Assembly: GCA_031289285.1 (NCBI GenBank)
Contig: JAITPT010000146.1
Span: forward strand, 1-27,139
Direction of reading: 5' to 3'
Length of the DNA stretch: 27,139 bases
From: Puniceicoccales bacterium
GTDB taxonomy: Bacteria; Verrucomicrobiota; Verrucomicrobiia; Opitutales; UBA953
Part shown: in pieces, positions 1 through 9,030 of the stretch
How positions within the stretch are numbered: the first letter of the stretch is position 1
Layout: each line of letters opens with the position of its first letter
The notes under the pieces: model-generated
Seen by the model: only the letters and a program-made list of their open reading frames with translations
Told to the model about the DNA's origin: nothing
Databases searched by the model: none
Position numbers and translations under genes: made by a program

Positions 1-545
1 AAAAGGGACAGGCACTTTATGGATTGTGAGCCTGCCCCTTCCAGTGGGGTTGTGATGTGTTGTTGTCCTGACTGTTCGTCTTGTTGTGGCCGTGTAGGCG
101 CAGTATGGGAAAAATGTCACATTCTCGTTCCGGTCAAACAAATATATTAGTCTGGTTAATTTTTCGAGCGAATTCGATTTATATTTCCAGAACTTGATAG
201 TGTATAGTTAGTTACAATAAATAGCCATGCGGGGGCATCCATAAACCTGCAAAAAGGGACAGGCACTTTACGGATTGTGAGCCTGCCTTTCCCAGTGGGG
301 TTGTGATGTGTTGTTGTCGAGACTGTTTGTCTTGTTGTGGCCGTGTAGGCGCAGTATGGGGAAAATGTCACATTCTCGTTCCGGTCAAACAAATATATTA
401 GCCTGGTTAATTTTTCGAGCGATTTCGATTTATATTTCCAGAACTTGATAATGTATAGTTAGTTACAATAAATAGCCATGTGGGGGCATCCATAAACCTG
501 CAAAAAGGGACAGGCACTTTACGGATTCTTTACGGATTGTGAGCT
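1..545. repeat. 251-bp tandem duplication (two units plus a partial third)
   Basis: Units begin at positions 1, 252 and 503 with the same AAAAGGGACAGGCAC start, giving a 251-bp period. The first two units differ at only a few positions and the third breaks off after about 40 bases. Each unit starts with one copy of the quasi-palindrome AAAAAG-N3-CTG-N3-CTTTTT on the reverse strand; the first is cut by the window edge. Each also carries a TTAG(T/C)CTGGTTAATTTTTCG segment, which recurs in two other intergenic regions. The ORFs that cross the units show no protein-like composition. Earlier units may lie outside the window. Confidence 0.9.
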
Positions 546-789
546 TGGGCAATTCATGGTGGCGGTGAGATGTTTTGTTGCCCTGACTTGGCTAAAGATC
601 GTTTCCGTGTAGTTTTCCGTGCCGCAATAAATCCCGAACCGCAGGGCGGCCAATGGAGCAGGCAAATCACAGACGGGCACGGAACACAGGAGAACTCGCA
701 GTGTCTAAATAATTTCCGTTTTCACGCAACCATTTTCTACCAACCGCTTCCTCGAAACCTTCAAAACCTTCAAAACTTTCAAAACATCT
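546..789 (+). other. leader region upstream of the nitroreductase gene
   Basis: No gene is supported here. The distal end, 754-785, is a 9-bp iterated sequence (AAAACCTTC, about 3.5 units) ending 4 bases before the ATG at 790. There is no recognisable Shine-Dalgarno sequence. The A/C-rich unstructured stretch may itself serve as the translation leader, which is an inference. Confidence 0.5.
754..785 (+). repeat. 9-bp iterated array (AAAACCTTC)
   Basis: The sequence reads GAAACCTTC, AAAACCTTC, AAAACTTTC, AAAAC: three and a half 9-bp units with one or two substitutions. It lies immediately before the start codon of the nitroreductase gene. It is one of four 9-bp arrays of unrelated sequence in this window. 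Confidence 0.8.
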
Positions 790-1449
790 ATGGCACTCAC
801 ACCAGTTCTCTCGGAGTCCGCTTTGCTCGGCACTCTCAAAACCCGCTACGCGACAAAACTCTTCGACCCGCAGCGCAAAATACCGGAGCCGACGTGGACC
901 GCGTTGGAAGAAACGCTTGTCCTCTCGCAATCCGCTTTTGGTGCGCAACCGTGGAAGTTTCTCGTCGTTGATTCGCCGAAAATCCGCGCCCGCTTGCGCC
1001 CGCACACGTGGGACCAGCCAGCGGTCACCGACGCCTCAAAGTTCGTCGTATTTCTCGCCCGCAAAGCGACCAGCAGCGTTGATATTGCGCACTACCTCGC
1101 CCGCATCGCCGAGGTTCGCGGCGTGACGACGCAATCGCTAAAAGGTTTCAACGAGGTGATTTTGGAAACGCTCAGCGAACGCGCCCTCAACGGAAAACTC
1201 ACCGACTGGGCAGCGCGGCAACTCTACATCGCCCTCGGCCAATTCACCACTGCCGCCGCATTGCTCGGCGTTGACACCTGCCCAATCGAAGGGCTGGAAC
1301 CAAAAAAATACGACGAGATTTTGCAACTCGGCGACACCTCGTTCACAACCGTCCTCACTGTCGCCGCCGGATACCGCTTGGAGACGGACAAATACGCGTC
1401 GCTCGCCAAAGTGCGCTTCCCGCTCGCCGAAGTCGTCCAGCACGTCTAA
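790..1449 (+). CDS. NAD(P)H-dependent nitroreductase family protein (NfsB-like)
   Basis: The product has 219 residues, matching the usual length of NfsB-type flavoenzymes. Visible family features are the N-terminal RYATKLFDP (residues 19-27, the R-x-x-x-x-F phosphate-binding start), SAFGAQPWKFLVV (48-60, the FMN-contacting Q-P-W segment) and ALGQFTTAAALLGVDTCPIEGLEP in two parts (148-171, the conserved helix and C-P-x-E-G turn), followed by a VAAGYR strand. Such enzymes use FMN to pass electrons from NAD(P)H to nitroaromatics, quinones or pteridines in the cytoplasm. The physiological substrate cannot be told from sequence. The ATG at 790 places the family start correctly. The next gene begins 57 bases downstream on the same strand, but its product is exported, so a shared function is not evident. 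Confidence 0.88.
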   Translation: MALTPVLSESALLGTLKTRYATKLFDPQRKIPEPTWTALEETLVLSQSAFGAQPWKFLVVDSPKIRARLRPHTWDQPAVTDASKFVVFLARKATSSVDIAHYLARIAEVRGVTTQSLKGFNEVILETLSERALNGKLTDWAARQLYIALGQFTTAAALLGVDTCPIEGLEPKKYDEILQLGDTSFTTVLTVAAGYRLETDKYASLAKVRFPLAEVVQHV

Positions 1450-1506
1450 CCCGAAAATCGCGCTGCCTCGTCCCGCCATCTCGCTCCGCCATTTGCCCCG
1501 CCGCCG

Positions 1507-3582
1507 ATGTTTTTTCTACCGCGAACCGCTCACGTTCTTTTTGCCGCCGCGCTTCTTTTTCCGTTGCCGCAAGCGTTGGCGGGAAAAGTCGCGCCGACGC
1601 CGATTTCCGTGATAAACAGCCAGACGCTTTTGTGCTCGCCCGACTGGCTTAACGGCGAAATCGCGACCGACGCCCGTGGCAACGAAACACGTAACGGCAA
1701 AACCGAAGCCGCCGAACGTGCGCGTCGCGACGTGGGCGCGGGCGAACAAATCGAGTTGTCCGTCGGTGCGGAAAATCCGACATCGCCCGCAGCCGCTGCT
1801 GCCGAATGGACAATCACCGAGGGAGCCGATTGCGCCTATTTTGGAGAAGTGCATTCCGGCGGTGCGTTGGAGATTTCCGCCGTCAAGGGGGCACGAAAGG
1901 TCACGCTTAATATGCGTGTTTTTAACGAACCCAAAAAACGTGTCGTGACGGTGCGGGTCCGAACTTTTTTCGGCACCAGTGCCGCCTCTATTTTTGGAAA
2001 AACAAAACAAGCCCGCGATATCCGCCCGCAAATTGCCACGCTTACGTTTCAAGTTTTCGCGCCGGACGCCCCATTGCGCTCGCGCCACGCGCCGGATGCG
2101 GAGCAATTCCCCGAATTGCAAACTCCGCCCGACGAAACGGGATTTCGCGGAAAAATAACAAAGGCTGACCTGACGGCAGAACGTGTCTTGGGCGCATGGA
2201 CAGTGCTCCGCGTTTTCCCGTCGCCAACAAATATCAACTTCGGAGGTATCGCAGAAGGCGGGATAAAAGTCATTGAGCGTGACGGCAACCCGGACGGTGT
2301 GCCAAATATCCATCCCACCAGCGGAAGTATATTTGCCAACGGAATGAACCACAATCCAAGCGATTATTTTGGCACACTCGACCCCGGTGGTTTCTTTAAC
2401 GACTTTATCTCCTACGATTATATAACGCCCTTTGGCTCGCGTTTTCCCCCGTATCCTCTCACAACACTCACGCAAGACCACACCTGCGAATGGCATTGCC
2501 ATTGGTATTGGCAAAGCGGAAACTTTGCGAGCGAATTTAATAAACGATTGCTCATTTTTCATCACTACAACCGCGCCGAAAAGAAAGCGGATGCAGAAAC
2601 GTTGCGTTTCTTAAAAGATGCCAAAGCGCATATTCTCCAAGAAGGAATAATTGAGACTTTTCTGATGTCGTCTAAATCCGGAGAAAAAGGAAAAATCAGC
2701 GTCTCCAAATTTAACTCAACTGTCTCTCGGCTTCCAACCGGAAGCACTTTTTTGCAAACACGTTATGGCGATTGGCAGCCGTCAAAAGCCGAACAAACTC
2801 CACGCATCTCTTCGTTACTGCCGCCGGCACCACTGTCCACGCAAAACTCTGACGGACGTTTGCCCCCAAAAGTAGAACAGACGCCCTTGCTGTCTCCGCC
2901 GCCATTGCCGTTACAAGACGCCGGAAAATGGTTGCCCTTGCTCGAAGAAATTCGTGTCTTGGCAGACGGAAAAAACACCGCTGAATTTCACAAAAAAGCA
3001 CTGGCGTTGAAATACGGAATAATAAAAGTGCAAAAGCAGCGCAGCGACCTCTTTGGCGAACGTCCAACCCGCGCCGAAACAACTGCCCGCGAATGGCTAT
3101 TTTATTATATCGCGCTCGCACCTTTTCCGTCAAAAGAAGACGACTGGAACAGAAACACCCTCGACGAATTAGGGTTGCGTTACGAAACAATAGTGGAACT
3201 CTCACGGCGCGACCGTCCGGCGAAAACGTCTTCGCCAGACGCCAAGAAAACCGCATCGTCGCGTTTGTCTTGTCTCGTCGCGTTGGCAAACGCACTTGAA
3301 GAAAAAAAGGCCGCACTCGACAAAGAGTTTGCGCAAATTATTTCCACCAACGATATCGGAATGTATAATCGTATCCAGCGCGATGTCTCCCGCGCCGCCG
3401 CAGGCAAATTGCGCAACGCCCCCTTTTTGTATTCCGAAGAAATGCGTTTCGCAATCCAACAATTTTCCGAAAAGAAAGTGCGAATTAAACATCTAAAACA
3501 AAGCTGCGACCGTTTTTCCAAAAACACAAGGGAACTCATGGAAGAGGTTCTTCAAAATAAAAAAGTGCCTGTCCCTTTTTAA
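1507..3582 (+). CDS. secreted protein of unknown function, 691 residues
   Basis: I do not recognise this family. The N-terminus (MFFLPRTAHVLFAAALLFPL, then PQALAGK) is a good Sec signal peptide with likely cleavage after ALA near residue 25. Residues about 75-185 alternate short beta-like stretches (IELSV, AEWTI, VTLNMRV, VVTVRVR), suggesting an Ig-like sandwich. Residues about 230-345 are rich in aromatic residues, His and Cys (DHTCEWHCHWYW) and form a separate region. Residues 422-476 are a Pro-rich linker holding two imperfect copies of an EQTPxxS/LPPxPLxxQ unit. The C-terminal third is charged and helical. The last residues, KKVPVPF, are encoded by a dispersed repeat at 3560-3580. Length, signal peptide and codon-like composition make it a convincing gene, but the antisense ORFs across it are not. 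No catalytic motif is apparent. Confidence 0.8.
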   Translation: MFFLPRTAHVLFAAALLFPLPQALAGKVAPTPISVINSQTLLCSPDWLNGEIATDARGNETRNGKTEAAERARRDVGAGEQIELSVGAENPTSPAAAAAEWTITEGADCAYFGEVHSGGALEISAVKGARKVTLNMRVFNEPKKRVVTVRVRTFFGTSAASIFGKTKQARDIRPQIATLTFQVFAPDAPLRSRHAPDAEQFPELQTPPDETGFRGKITKADLTAERVLGAWTVLRVFPSPTNINFGGIAEGGIKVIERDGNPDGVPNIHPTSGSIFANGMNHNPSDYFGTLDPGGFFNDFISYDYITPFGSRFPPYPLTTLTQDHTCEWHCHWYWQSGNFASEFNKRLLIFHHYNRAEKKADAETLRFLKDAKAHILQEGIIETFLMSSKSGEKGKISVSKFNSTVSRLPTGSTFLQTRYGDWQPSKAEQTPRISSLLPPAPLSTQNSDGRLPPKVEQTPLLSPPPLPLQDAGKWLPLLEEIRVLADGKNTAEFHKKALALKYGIIKVQKQRSDLFGERPTRAETTAREWLFYYIALAPFPSKEDDWNRNTLDELGLRYETIVELSRRDRPAKTSSPDAKKTASSRLSCLVALANALEEKKAALDKEFAQIISTNDIGMYNRIQRDVSRAAAGKLRNAPFLYSEEMRFAIQQFSEKKVRIKHLKQSCDRFSKNTRELMEEVLQNKKVPVPF
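3560..3580 (+). repeat. quasi-palindrome AAAAAG-N3-CTG-N3-CTTTTT overlapping a gene end
   Basis: The bases read AAAAAG-TGC-CTG-TCC-CTTTTT and run directly into the TAA stop of the 691-residue protein. Followed by A/T-rich sequence, this could fold as a weak hairpin with a T run, so it might act as a terminator. The same pattern occurs in the three tandem arrays of the window. Confidence 0.75.
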
Positions 3583-3690
3583 GCCCGAAGGCTGGCGCGC
3601 CGCCGAGGCTTCCATGTCGCGAGGGAACACGCGGGAACTTTGAGAGACGGGTGGTGTAATAGTGAGACGCAACTTCTTCGCTTTTCAAAA

Positions 3691-5202
3691 ATGACACACT
3701 CTGACCGCAACTCTCCAAGCTCACGTCTCAATCGGCGTGGCTTTCTCCAAAAACTTCCGGCAATCGGCGCGGCGGCAATCCTTACGCACCGCACCGCCAG
3801 CACCGCGACTGCCGATAATCCGCGAGCAATTCCAGTGGCCGTGCCTGTCGCCCCTGCCGACGCCAAAGGGAGCACTGTCACTATTCGCACCGAGACCACA
3901 CTGCCCATTTTTGCAGAGGCGGACATCTGCGTCTTAGGCGGAAGTTGCACGGGCGTTTTCGCAGCGGTTCGCGCTGCCCGCCTCGGCGCAAAAGTCGTCA
4001 TCGTAGAAAAACAAAATTGTTTCGGCGGCGTCGCTACAAGTTCGCTTATCAACATCTGGCATTCGATATTCGACACCGAAAAGAAACGGCAAATCATCGC
4101 CGGATTAACCGTTGAAACAATGGAGCGACTCGGAAAACGCAAGGCAGTTGTCCAACCCAAAAATGCGTCAAACTGGTTCACGTTTAATTCACAAGAATTA
4201 AAAATCGAACTTGATGAAATTGTCCTCGAAAACAAAGTTCGCCCCTTTCTAAATACACTGTTTTCGGAACCGTATTTGGACAGCGCAGGACAACTCGCGG
4301 GCGTTATTGTTGACGGAAAATCTGGGCGCGGCGTCATCAAAGCAAAGTTTTTTATAGACGCTACGGGCGACGCCGATTTATGCGTCCGGCTTGGCTTAGA
4401 AACTTATGTTCGTCCAATGTTACAACCGCCAACTACTGCGGCGCATTTTGAGGGTTTCGACAACGGCGCATTCAATTCTCTACTCAAAAAACACGGCGCA
4501 GAATTTGGCATTCCAGACGGTTTCTATTGGGGCGCATATCTTCCGAATACACAAACGTATATGCTCGCTGGAACTCGTATCTACGGTGCGGATTGCTCGA
4601 ATGCCAAGCAATTATCCGACGCCGAAATCAATGGCCGCCGCCAAATCCGCGCTATGCTGGATATGCTGCGCAAATATAATCCGAAAAATCGCACCCGCCT
4701 CACCGCTCTTTCTTCTTATATAGGCATCCGCGAAACACGCCACGTCAAATGTCTCTTTCAAACAAGCGATGACGATGCGCTTTACGGAAAGCATTTTGAC
4801 GACGCGATTGCCAACGGCAGTTATATTTTTGACCAACATCACCAAGACAAACCGGGCATCACATTCCGTTCTTTAGATGGCACACAAAATTATGTCCGCC
4901 CTAGCTATCCGTCGAAGGGCGGGCGTTGGCGTCCGAAGACCGCGCAAAACCCCACGTTTTATCAGGTGTCGCTGCGCTCTATTATTCCGCCTCGTATCCC
5001 GAATTTAATCACTGCGGGGCGTATGCTCGACGCTGGTCTTATCGCGTATTCTGGCATTCGAGTTATGGTGAATATGAACCAGTTAGGCGAGGCGGCGGGT
5101 GTCGCCGCGCAGCTTTCGTTAAGCCAAAATGTTCCTATTCAAAAAATCTCCGCTGCCGCCGTGCGGGACACCCTAAAAAAGGGCGGCTCCGCGATTATTT
5201 GA
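3691..5202 (+). CDS. Tat-exported FAD-dependent oxidoreductase (FAD_oxidored type)
   Basis: The protein has 503 residues from the ATG at 3691. An in-frame TTG at 3640 would add 17 unlikely residues before the Tat signal, so I chose the ATG. NRRGFLQ (residues 14-20) followed by a hydrophobic stretch (LPAIGAAAIL) is a twin-arginine export signal. The mature part opens with ADICVLGGSCTG (77-88) and ends the second strand with VVIVEKQNCFGG, the dinucleotide-binding fold for FAD, with Ser in place of the second motif glycine. FFIDATGDADLCVRLG and a C-terminal NLITAGRMLDAG...GEAAGVAAQLS region are typical of this family. The electron donor and substrate are unknown; the family often acts on periplasmic carbohydrates or organic acids in such bacteria (inference). 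It is convergent with htpG. Confidence 0.87.
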   Translation: MTHSDRNSPSSRLNRRGFLQKLPAIGAAAILTHRTASTATADNPRAIPVAVPVAPADAKGSTVTIRTETTLPIFAEADICVLGGSCTGVFAAVRAARLGAKVVIVEKQNCFGGVATSSLINIWHSIFDTEKKRQIIAGLTVETMERLGKRKAVVQPKNASNWFTFNSQELKIELDEIVLENKVRPFLNTLFSEPYLDSAGQLAGVIVDGKSGRGVIKAKFFIDATGDADLCVRLGLETYVRPMLQPPTTAAHFEGFDNGAFNSLLKKHGAEFGIPDGFYWGAYLPNTQTYMLAGTRIYGADCSNAKQLSDAEINGRRQIRAMLDMLRKYNPKNRTRLTALSSYIGIRETRHVKCLFQTSDDDALYGKHFDDAIANGSYIFDQHHQDKPGITFRSLDGTQNYVRPSYPSKGGRWRPKTAQNPTFYQVSLRSIIPPRIPNLITAGRMLDAGLIAYSGIRVMVNMNQLGEAAGVAAQLSLSQNVPIQKISAAAVRDTLKKGGSAII

Positions 5203-5203
5203 G

Positions 5204-5268
5204 CGGCAGTTGAGTCGGGTCATCTTGCGGAAGCTGTTGTGGCATCCGCACTATCCGCAGTTCTTAGA
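5204..5268. repeat. fragment of the CGGCAGTT palindromic element
   Basis: Bases 5204-5251 match 15323-15370, inside the upstream Rpn gene, with about four mismatches. The segment continues to a decayed right end, CCGCAGTTCTTAG. It starts just after the stop codon of the FAD oxidoreductase and fills most of the gap to the convergent htpG gene. It could have a terminator-like role, but no clear T-tailed hairpin is present. Confidence 0.75.
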
Positions 5269-5282
5269 TTTTCGTGCTCTTT

Positions 5283-7235
5283 TTAGGATTTTCTTGCGGC
5301 GGCGGCTTCGAGGATTTCGTAGATGCGGGAAGTCATGGCGCGGGGGTTTTCCAAGAGACCAGCGGCCAAAAGCGCGTTGTCAAAGAGTTGTCCGGCAAGC
5401 AATTTTGCAAACGACGGGTCGGTGTCGCGGAGAGCGTCCAATTTGTGAATGAGACCGTGGCGCGGATTGATTTCCAACTTGACGCCGGAAGCAGCAGCGT
5501 CGTTCTCCTGCCCCATTGCTCGCATCATGCGACGCATGGCGGCAGACATAAACTTGTCCGCGTTGAGAGCGACAGCAGGGCTGTCAACAAGCCGTTGTCC
5601 GGCCTCTACGGCAGCGAGTTTTTGGGTGTCGTTGCCCAGCTCTGTTTTTAGCCATTCGCAAAGAGTTTTAACACGCTCGGAGGGCAGGGGCTCGCCTGCG
5701 CTTTCGGGTGCGTCGCCGAGGTCGAGGTCGGCTTGGTCGCCAGCAAGAAGCTCTTTATCTTTATATTTTCCGAGGTGGCTCATCACAAATTCGTCGGCAG
5801 AGTCACAGAGAAAAAGAACTTCGAGGCCACGCGCTTTGAAGGCTTCTATATGAGGGCCATGCACAATGGTTTCGCGGTCGGGACCCGCCAAATAGTAGAT
5901 AGCCTTTTGGCTTTCTTTCATACGAGAAACATAGTCGTCGAGAGAGGCGGTTTTGCCTGCGTCGGTGACGTTTGTTTGATAGCGTAAGAGAGGAGCAAGC
6001 GCGTCGCGGTATTCGTAGTCGGTGATGATGCCTTCTTTGATGTAGATGGCAAATTCGCGCCAAAACTTTTCGTAGCGTTCGACGTCGCGAGTGGCAAGCT
6101 CGACGAGGTGTTTAATAACACGTTTAGTGAGGACGCGGTTGAGCTTCTGGACAAGGGCACTGTCCTGCATAGTTTCGCGGGAAATGTTGAGGGGGAGGTC
6201 GGCACTGTCAGCAATGCCACGGAGAAAACGAAGCCAGTCGGGGAGAAGCCCTTTGGGGGCGTCGTCAATAAGGATTTTTCGGCAATGGAGAGCGACGGCG
6301 GGGTCCATGCGCCCGAAGCCAGCCTTCTCGGCGTTGGAGGCGGGGAAATAAAGCAGCGCGTTGATGAGGAGCGGGGCGTCGGCGTTGAAGTGTAGCCAGT
6401 CGAGCGGTTCGTCGTAGGCGTGACATTGGAACTTGTAGAACTCTTTATATTCCTCCTCCGTGATGCCGCTTTTGTTTTTAAGCCAGAGGGCTTGCACGGT
6501 GTTGAGTTTTTCGCCGTTGAGATGGAGCGGGACGGGGACGTATTTCGAGTAACGTAAAAGAAGCTCTTTAACGCGGTCAGCGGAGGCGAAATCTTTGTAT
6601 TCAGGTTTGAGGCGAATGACGATGCGGGCACCGCGTTTTTCGTCGCTGGCGGCGGGTTCGACGGTGTAGTCGCCGCCGCCCGCGCAAGACCAGTGGAGAC
6701 TCTCGCCGTCGGGACGCCAAGTGCGCGTGTAGATGTCCACTTGGTCGGCGACCATGAAGACGCTGAAAAAACCGACGCCGAATTGGCCGATGAGGTTTTC
6801 GTTGGTGCCGCCGTTTTCCTTGATGGCACGCAGAAAGGCTTTGGTGCCGGAGTGGGCGATGGTGCCGATGTTTTCGACAAGCTCCTCGCGCGTGAAGCCG
6901 ACGCCCGTGTCGGCGATAGTGAGGGTGCCTGCCGTGTCGTCGGAGGTGACATTGATTTCGAGGGACGCGCCGGAGTCGGCGGTGTCCTTTTCGGTAAGCT
7001 GGATGTGGCGAAGTTTTTCGAGCGCGTCGGAGGCGTTGGAAACAAGCTCGCGGATGAAGATGTCGCGGTCTTTGTAGAGCGAGTGGACGACGATGTCGAG
7101 GACTTGGCGGACTTCCGCTTGGAAGGCGTGTTTCGAGGCCGCCGCATTCGGGGCGGCGTTTTGTTCGGCGTTTTGCGCGACGTTTTGTTCGGCGTTCGGA
7201 TTGGTGTTCGAGTCTGTGTGTTCGGTGTCGGACAT
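5283..7235 (-). CDS. htpG: molecular chaperone HtpG (Hsp90 family)
   Basis: This is a complete bacterial Hsp90 of 650 residues from the ATG at 7235. A TTG 36 bases upstream extends the frame, but MSDTEH is the more natural start. The GHKL ATP-binding signatures are present: ELVSNASDALEKL (63-75, with E63 and N67), ADTGVGFT (108-115), GTIAHSGTKAF (124-134) and QFGVGFFSVF (151-160). The middle domain has the NISRE segment (PLNISRETMQ). The protein is an ATP-driven cytosolic dimer that remodels client proteins. Residues about 12-35 are an unusual Asn/Gln/Ala-rich tail (repeats of AEQN and AAPN) before the conserved start. A run of eight G lies upstream at 7298-7305. No heat-shock operator was recognised. 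Confidence 0.97.
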   Translation of the reverse strand: MSDTEHTDSNTNPNAEQNVAQNAEQNAAPNAAASKHAFQAEVRQVLDIVVHSLYKDRDIFIRELVSNASDALEKLRHIQLTEKDTADSGASLEINVTSDDTAGTLTIADTGVGFTREELVENIGTIAHSGTKAFLRAIKENGGTNENLIGQFGVGFFSVFMVADQVDIYTRTWRPDGESLHWSCAGGGDYTVEPAASDEKRGARIVIRLKPEYKDFASADRVKELLLRYSKYVPVPLHLNGEKLNTVQALWLKNKSGITEEEYKEFYKFQCHAYDEPLDWLHFNADAPLLINALLYFPASNAEKAGFGRMDPAVALHCRKILIDDAPKGLLPDWLRFLRGIADSADLPLNISRETMQDSALVQKLNRVLTKRVIKHLVELATRDVERYEKFWREFAIYIKEGIITDYEYRDALAPLLRYQTNVTDAGKTASLDDYVSRMKESQKAIYYLAGPDRETIVHGPHIEAFKARGLEVLFLCDSADEFVMSHLGKYKDKELLAGDQADLDLGDAPESAGEPLPSERVKTLCEWLKTELGNDTQKLAAVEAGQRLVDSPAVALNADKFMSAAMRRMMRAMGQENDAAASGVKLEINPRHGLIHKLDALRDTDPSFAKLLAGQLFDNALLAAGLLENPRAMTSRIYEILEAAAARKS

Positions 7236-7428
7236 GGTTGGGAATGTTGCCGTGGTGTCTTTGTAATGCAAGGTCTAAAAAAAAGAAAAGTCAGAGAGGG
7301 GGGGGCACGTCGTCTTGGTGCTCGTTTCTCGCCCTGTCACTGCACTCCATAAGGGCGGTTGACAAGTATTGAAAATGTCATGATGAAAATCAAAAGCAAG
7401 TGAAAAAGCGTCTGGCACTTTTTGCCGT

Positions 7429-8300
7429 CATGACGCCACTCGGCACCTTTCCGAACTATGGGCCTAATATAATTAGACAGTCTAATTTTTTTCTTGCGGC
7501 TGGATGCGTCGGTGTCACAGACGGCTAAGTCTGCTGCGTGTGTGCGAAGCGCACTCGGAAGAGCGGCGACACAGCAAGCAGACTTGGTAGTCTGCGTTGC
7601 GGGCGCGGCGGAAGATGCCGAAAATAATTAGACAGTCTAATTTTTTTCTTGCGGGTGGAGGCGTTGGTGTCGCAGACTGCTAAGCCTGCTGCGTGTGCGC
7701 GAAGCGCACTCGGAAGAGCGGCGACACAGCAAGCAGACTTGGTAGTCTGCGTCGCGGGTGCGGCGGAAGATACCGGTAGTTCCAAACCCTAACGAGGTTG
7801 CCCAACAGAGCCACAGGGTTGGTGCGAGGAACAAGCACCTACCTCGGGTCAGGGAAGTTATGCGCCACAACCCCAACAGGATGCACAACCTCACGGACAT
7901 CAGGCTATTGCGACGCCCTTGGGCAACACATTCTGGGTTATGATGACGCCACTCGGCACCTTTCCGAACTATGGGCCAAAAATAATTAGACAGTCTAATT
8001 TTTTTCTTGCGGGTGGAGGCGTTGGTGTCGCAGACTGCTAAGTCTGCTGCGTGTGCGCGAAGCGCACACGGAAGAGCGGCGACACGGCAAGCAGACTTGG
8101 CAGTCTGCGTCGCGGGTGCGGCGGAAGATACTGGTAGTTCCAAACCCTAACGAGGTTGCCCAACAGAGCCACAGGGTTGGCGCGAGGAACGAACGCCTAC
8201 CTTGGGTCAGGGAAATGATGCGCCACAACCCCAGCGGGATGCACAACCTCGCGGATATCAGGTTATTGCAACGCCCTTGGGCAACGCATTCAGGGTTGTG
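7429..8300. repeat. duplicated hairpin modules with AATTAGACAGTCTAATT boxes
   Basis: Three modules begin with the palindrome AATTAGACAGTCTAATT at 7471, 7626 and 7984. The second and third are near-identical over about 350 bp and continue into a shared TTCCAAACCCTAACGAGG segment; the first is short. The segment ATGACGCCACTCGGCACC occurs before modules one and three (7429 and 7941). Inside each is a long stem, for example 8027-8113, where GTCGCAGACTGCTAAGTC pairs with the reverse complement near 8090-8113. An inner GTGTGCGC-GAA-GCGCACAC hairpin caps it. Both strands are open over long stretches only because of base composition. Confidence 0.85.
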
Positions 8301-8426
8301 ATGCAAAATGCCTCCCAATGTTGATGAAAAATACCGCAAGGCCGCACCCCGCGACAGTGTTTTTGACGGCGGCGGGAGAGGCGGGTGTTTGAGAGGTGCG
8401 GTGTTTGCGAAAGCGGTGTCGGAGTG

Positions 8427-8508
8427 TAGCACAGACAATCCTGTCTGTGTTCGCCTGTGCTCGATGTGTCGTCGGAGACGCCGGCATCACAGACAGGATT
8501 GTCTGTGC
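8427..8508. repeat. inverted pair of ACAGACA-ATCC-TGTCTGT palindromes
   Basis: GTAGCACAGACAATCCTGTC at about 8427 is mirrored by GACAGGATTGTCTGTGCCAC at about 8490. Each copy is itself a small hairpin (arms ACAGACA/TGTCTGT). The same box recurs in each 176-bp unit downstream. Confidence 0.7.
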
Positions 8509-9022
8509 CACACTCCGAAAGCGGTGTCGGCGGGTGCGGAGGTGAACTCCGCGCCGTCTGGCACTGCACTCCAAAATGGCGATGGGTAACTATCGAAAAT
8601 GTCATAATTGGAAAATTAAAAGCAAGACAAAAAAGCGCCTGGCACTTTTTACAGCGACGGCATCACAGACAAGATTGTCTGTGCCACACTCCGAAAGCGG
8701 TGTCGGCGGGCGCGGAGGTGAACTCCGCGCCGTCTGGCAGCGCATTCCAAAATGGCGGCGGGTAACTATCGAAAATGTCATAATTGGAAAATTAAAAGCA
8801 AGGCAAAAAAGCGCCTGACACTTTTTACCGCGCCGACATCACAGACAGGATTGTCTGTGGCACACTGCGAAAGCAGTGTCGGCGGGCGCGGAGGTGAACT
8901 TCGCGCCGTCTGGCACCGCATTCCAAAATGGCGGCGGGTAACTATCGAAAATGTCATAATTGGAAAATTAAAAGCAAGGCAAAAAAAGCGCCTGGCACTT
9001 TTTACCGCCTGGCACTTTTTAC
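8500..9022. repeat. 176-bp tandem array, three copies
   Basis: The anchor GGTAACTATCGAAAATGTCA begins at 8585, 8761 and 8937, giving an exact 176-bp period twice. Each unit holds the quasi-palindrome AAAAAG-CGC-CTG-NCA-CTTTTT (8630-8650, 8806-8826, 8983-9003), an ACAGACA hairpin and a GGCGGAGGTGAACT-type segment. A half copy, CGCCTGGCACTTTTTACCGC, follows at about 9007. A diverged single copy lies at about 7340-7425, with its motif at 7403-7423. Confidence 0.92.
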
Positions 9023-9030
9023 CGCACGAA

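Noticed and set aside
1516..2565. 349-codon antisense open frame across the 691-residue gene
   Set aside because: Cys/Arg-rich with no domain pattern. The sense frame has a signal peptide and plausible composition.
3640..3690. TTG start for the FAD oxidoreductase
   Set aside because: It would place 17 non-signal residues before the twin-arginine signal, while the ATG at 3691 gives a normal Tat signal peptide.
6693..7352. 219-codon plus-strand open frame antisense to htpG
   Set aside because: A Val/Gly/Asp-rich shadow of the GC-rich htpG sequence, which is firmly identified on the other strand.
7637..8438. Overlapping minus-strand ORFs of 147-168 codons with similar sequences, resembling a small gene family
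   Set aside because: Their similarity comes from the duplicated hairpin modules. Composition is Arg/Ser/Cys-rich and the frames cross perfect inverted repeats.
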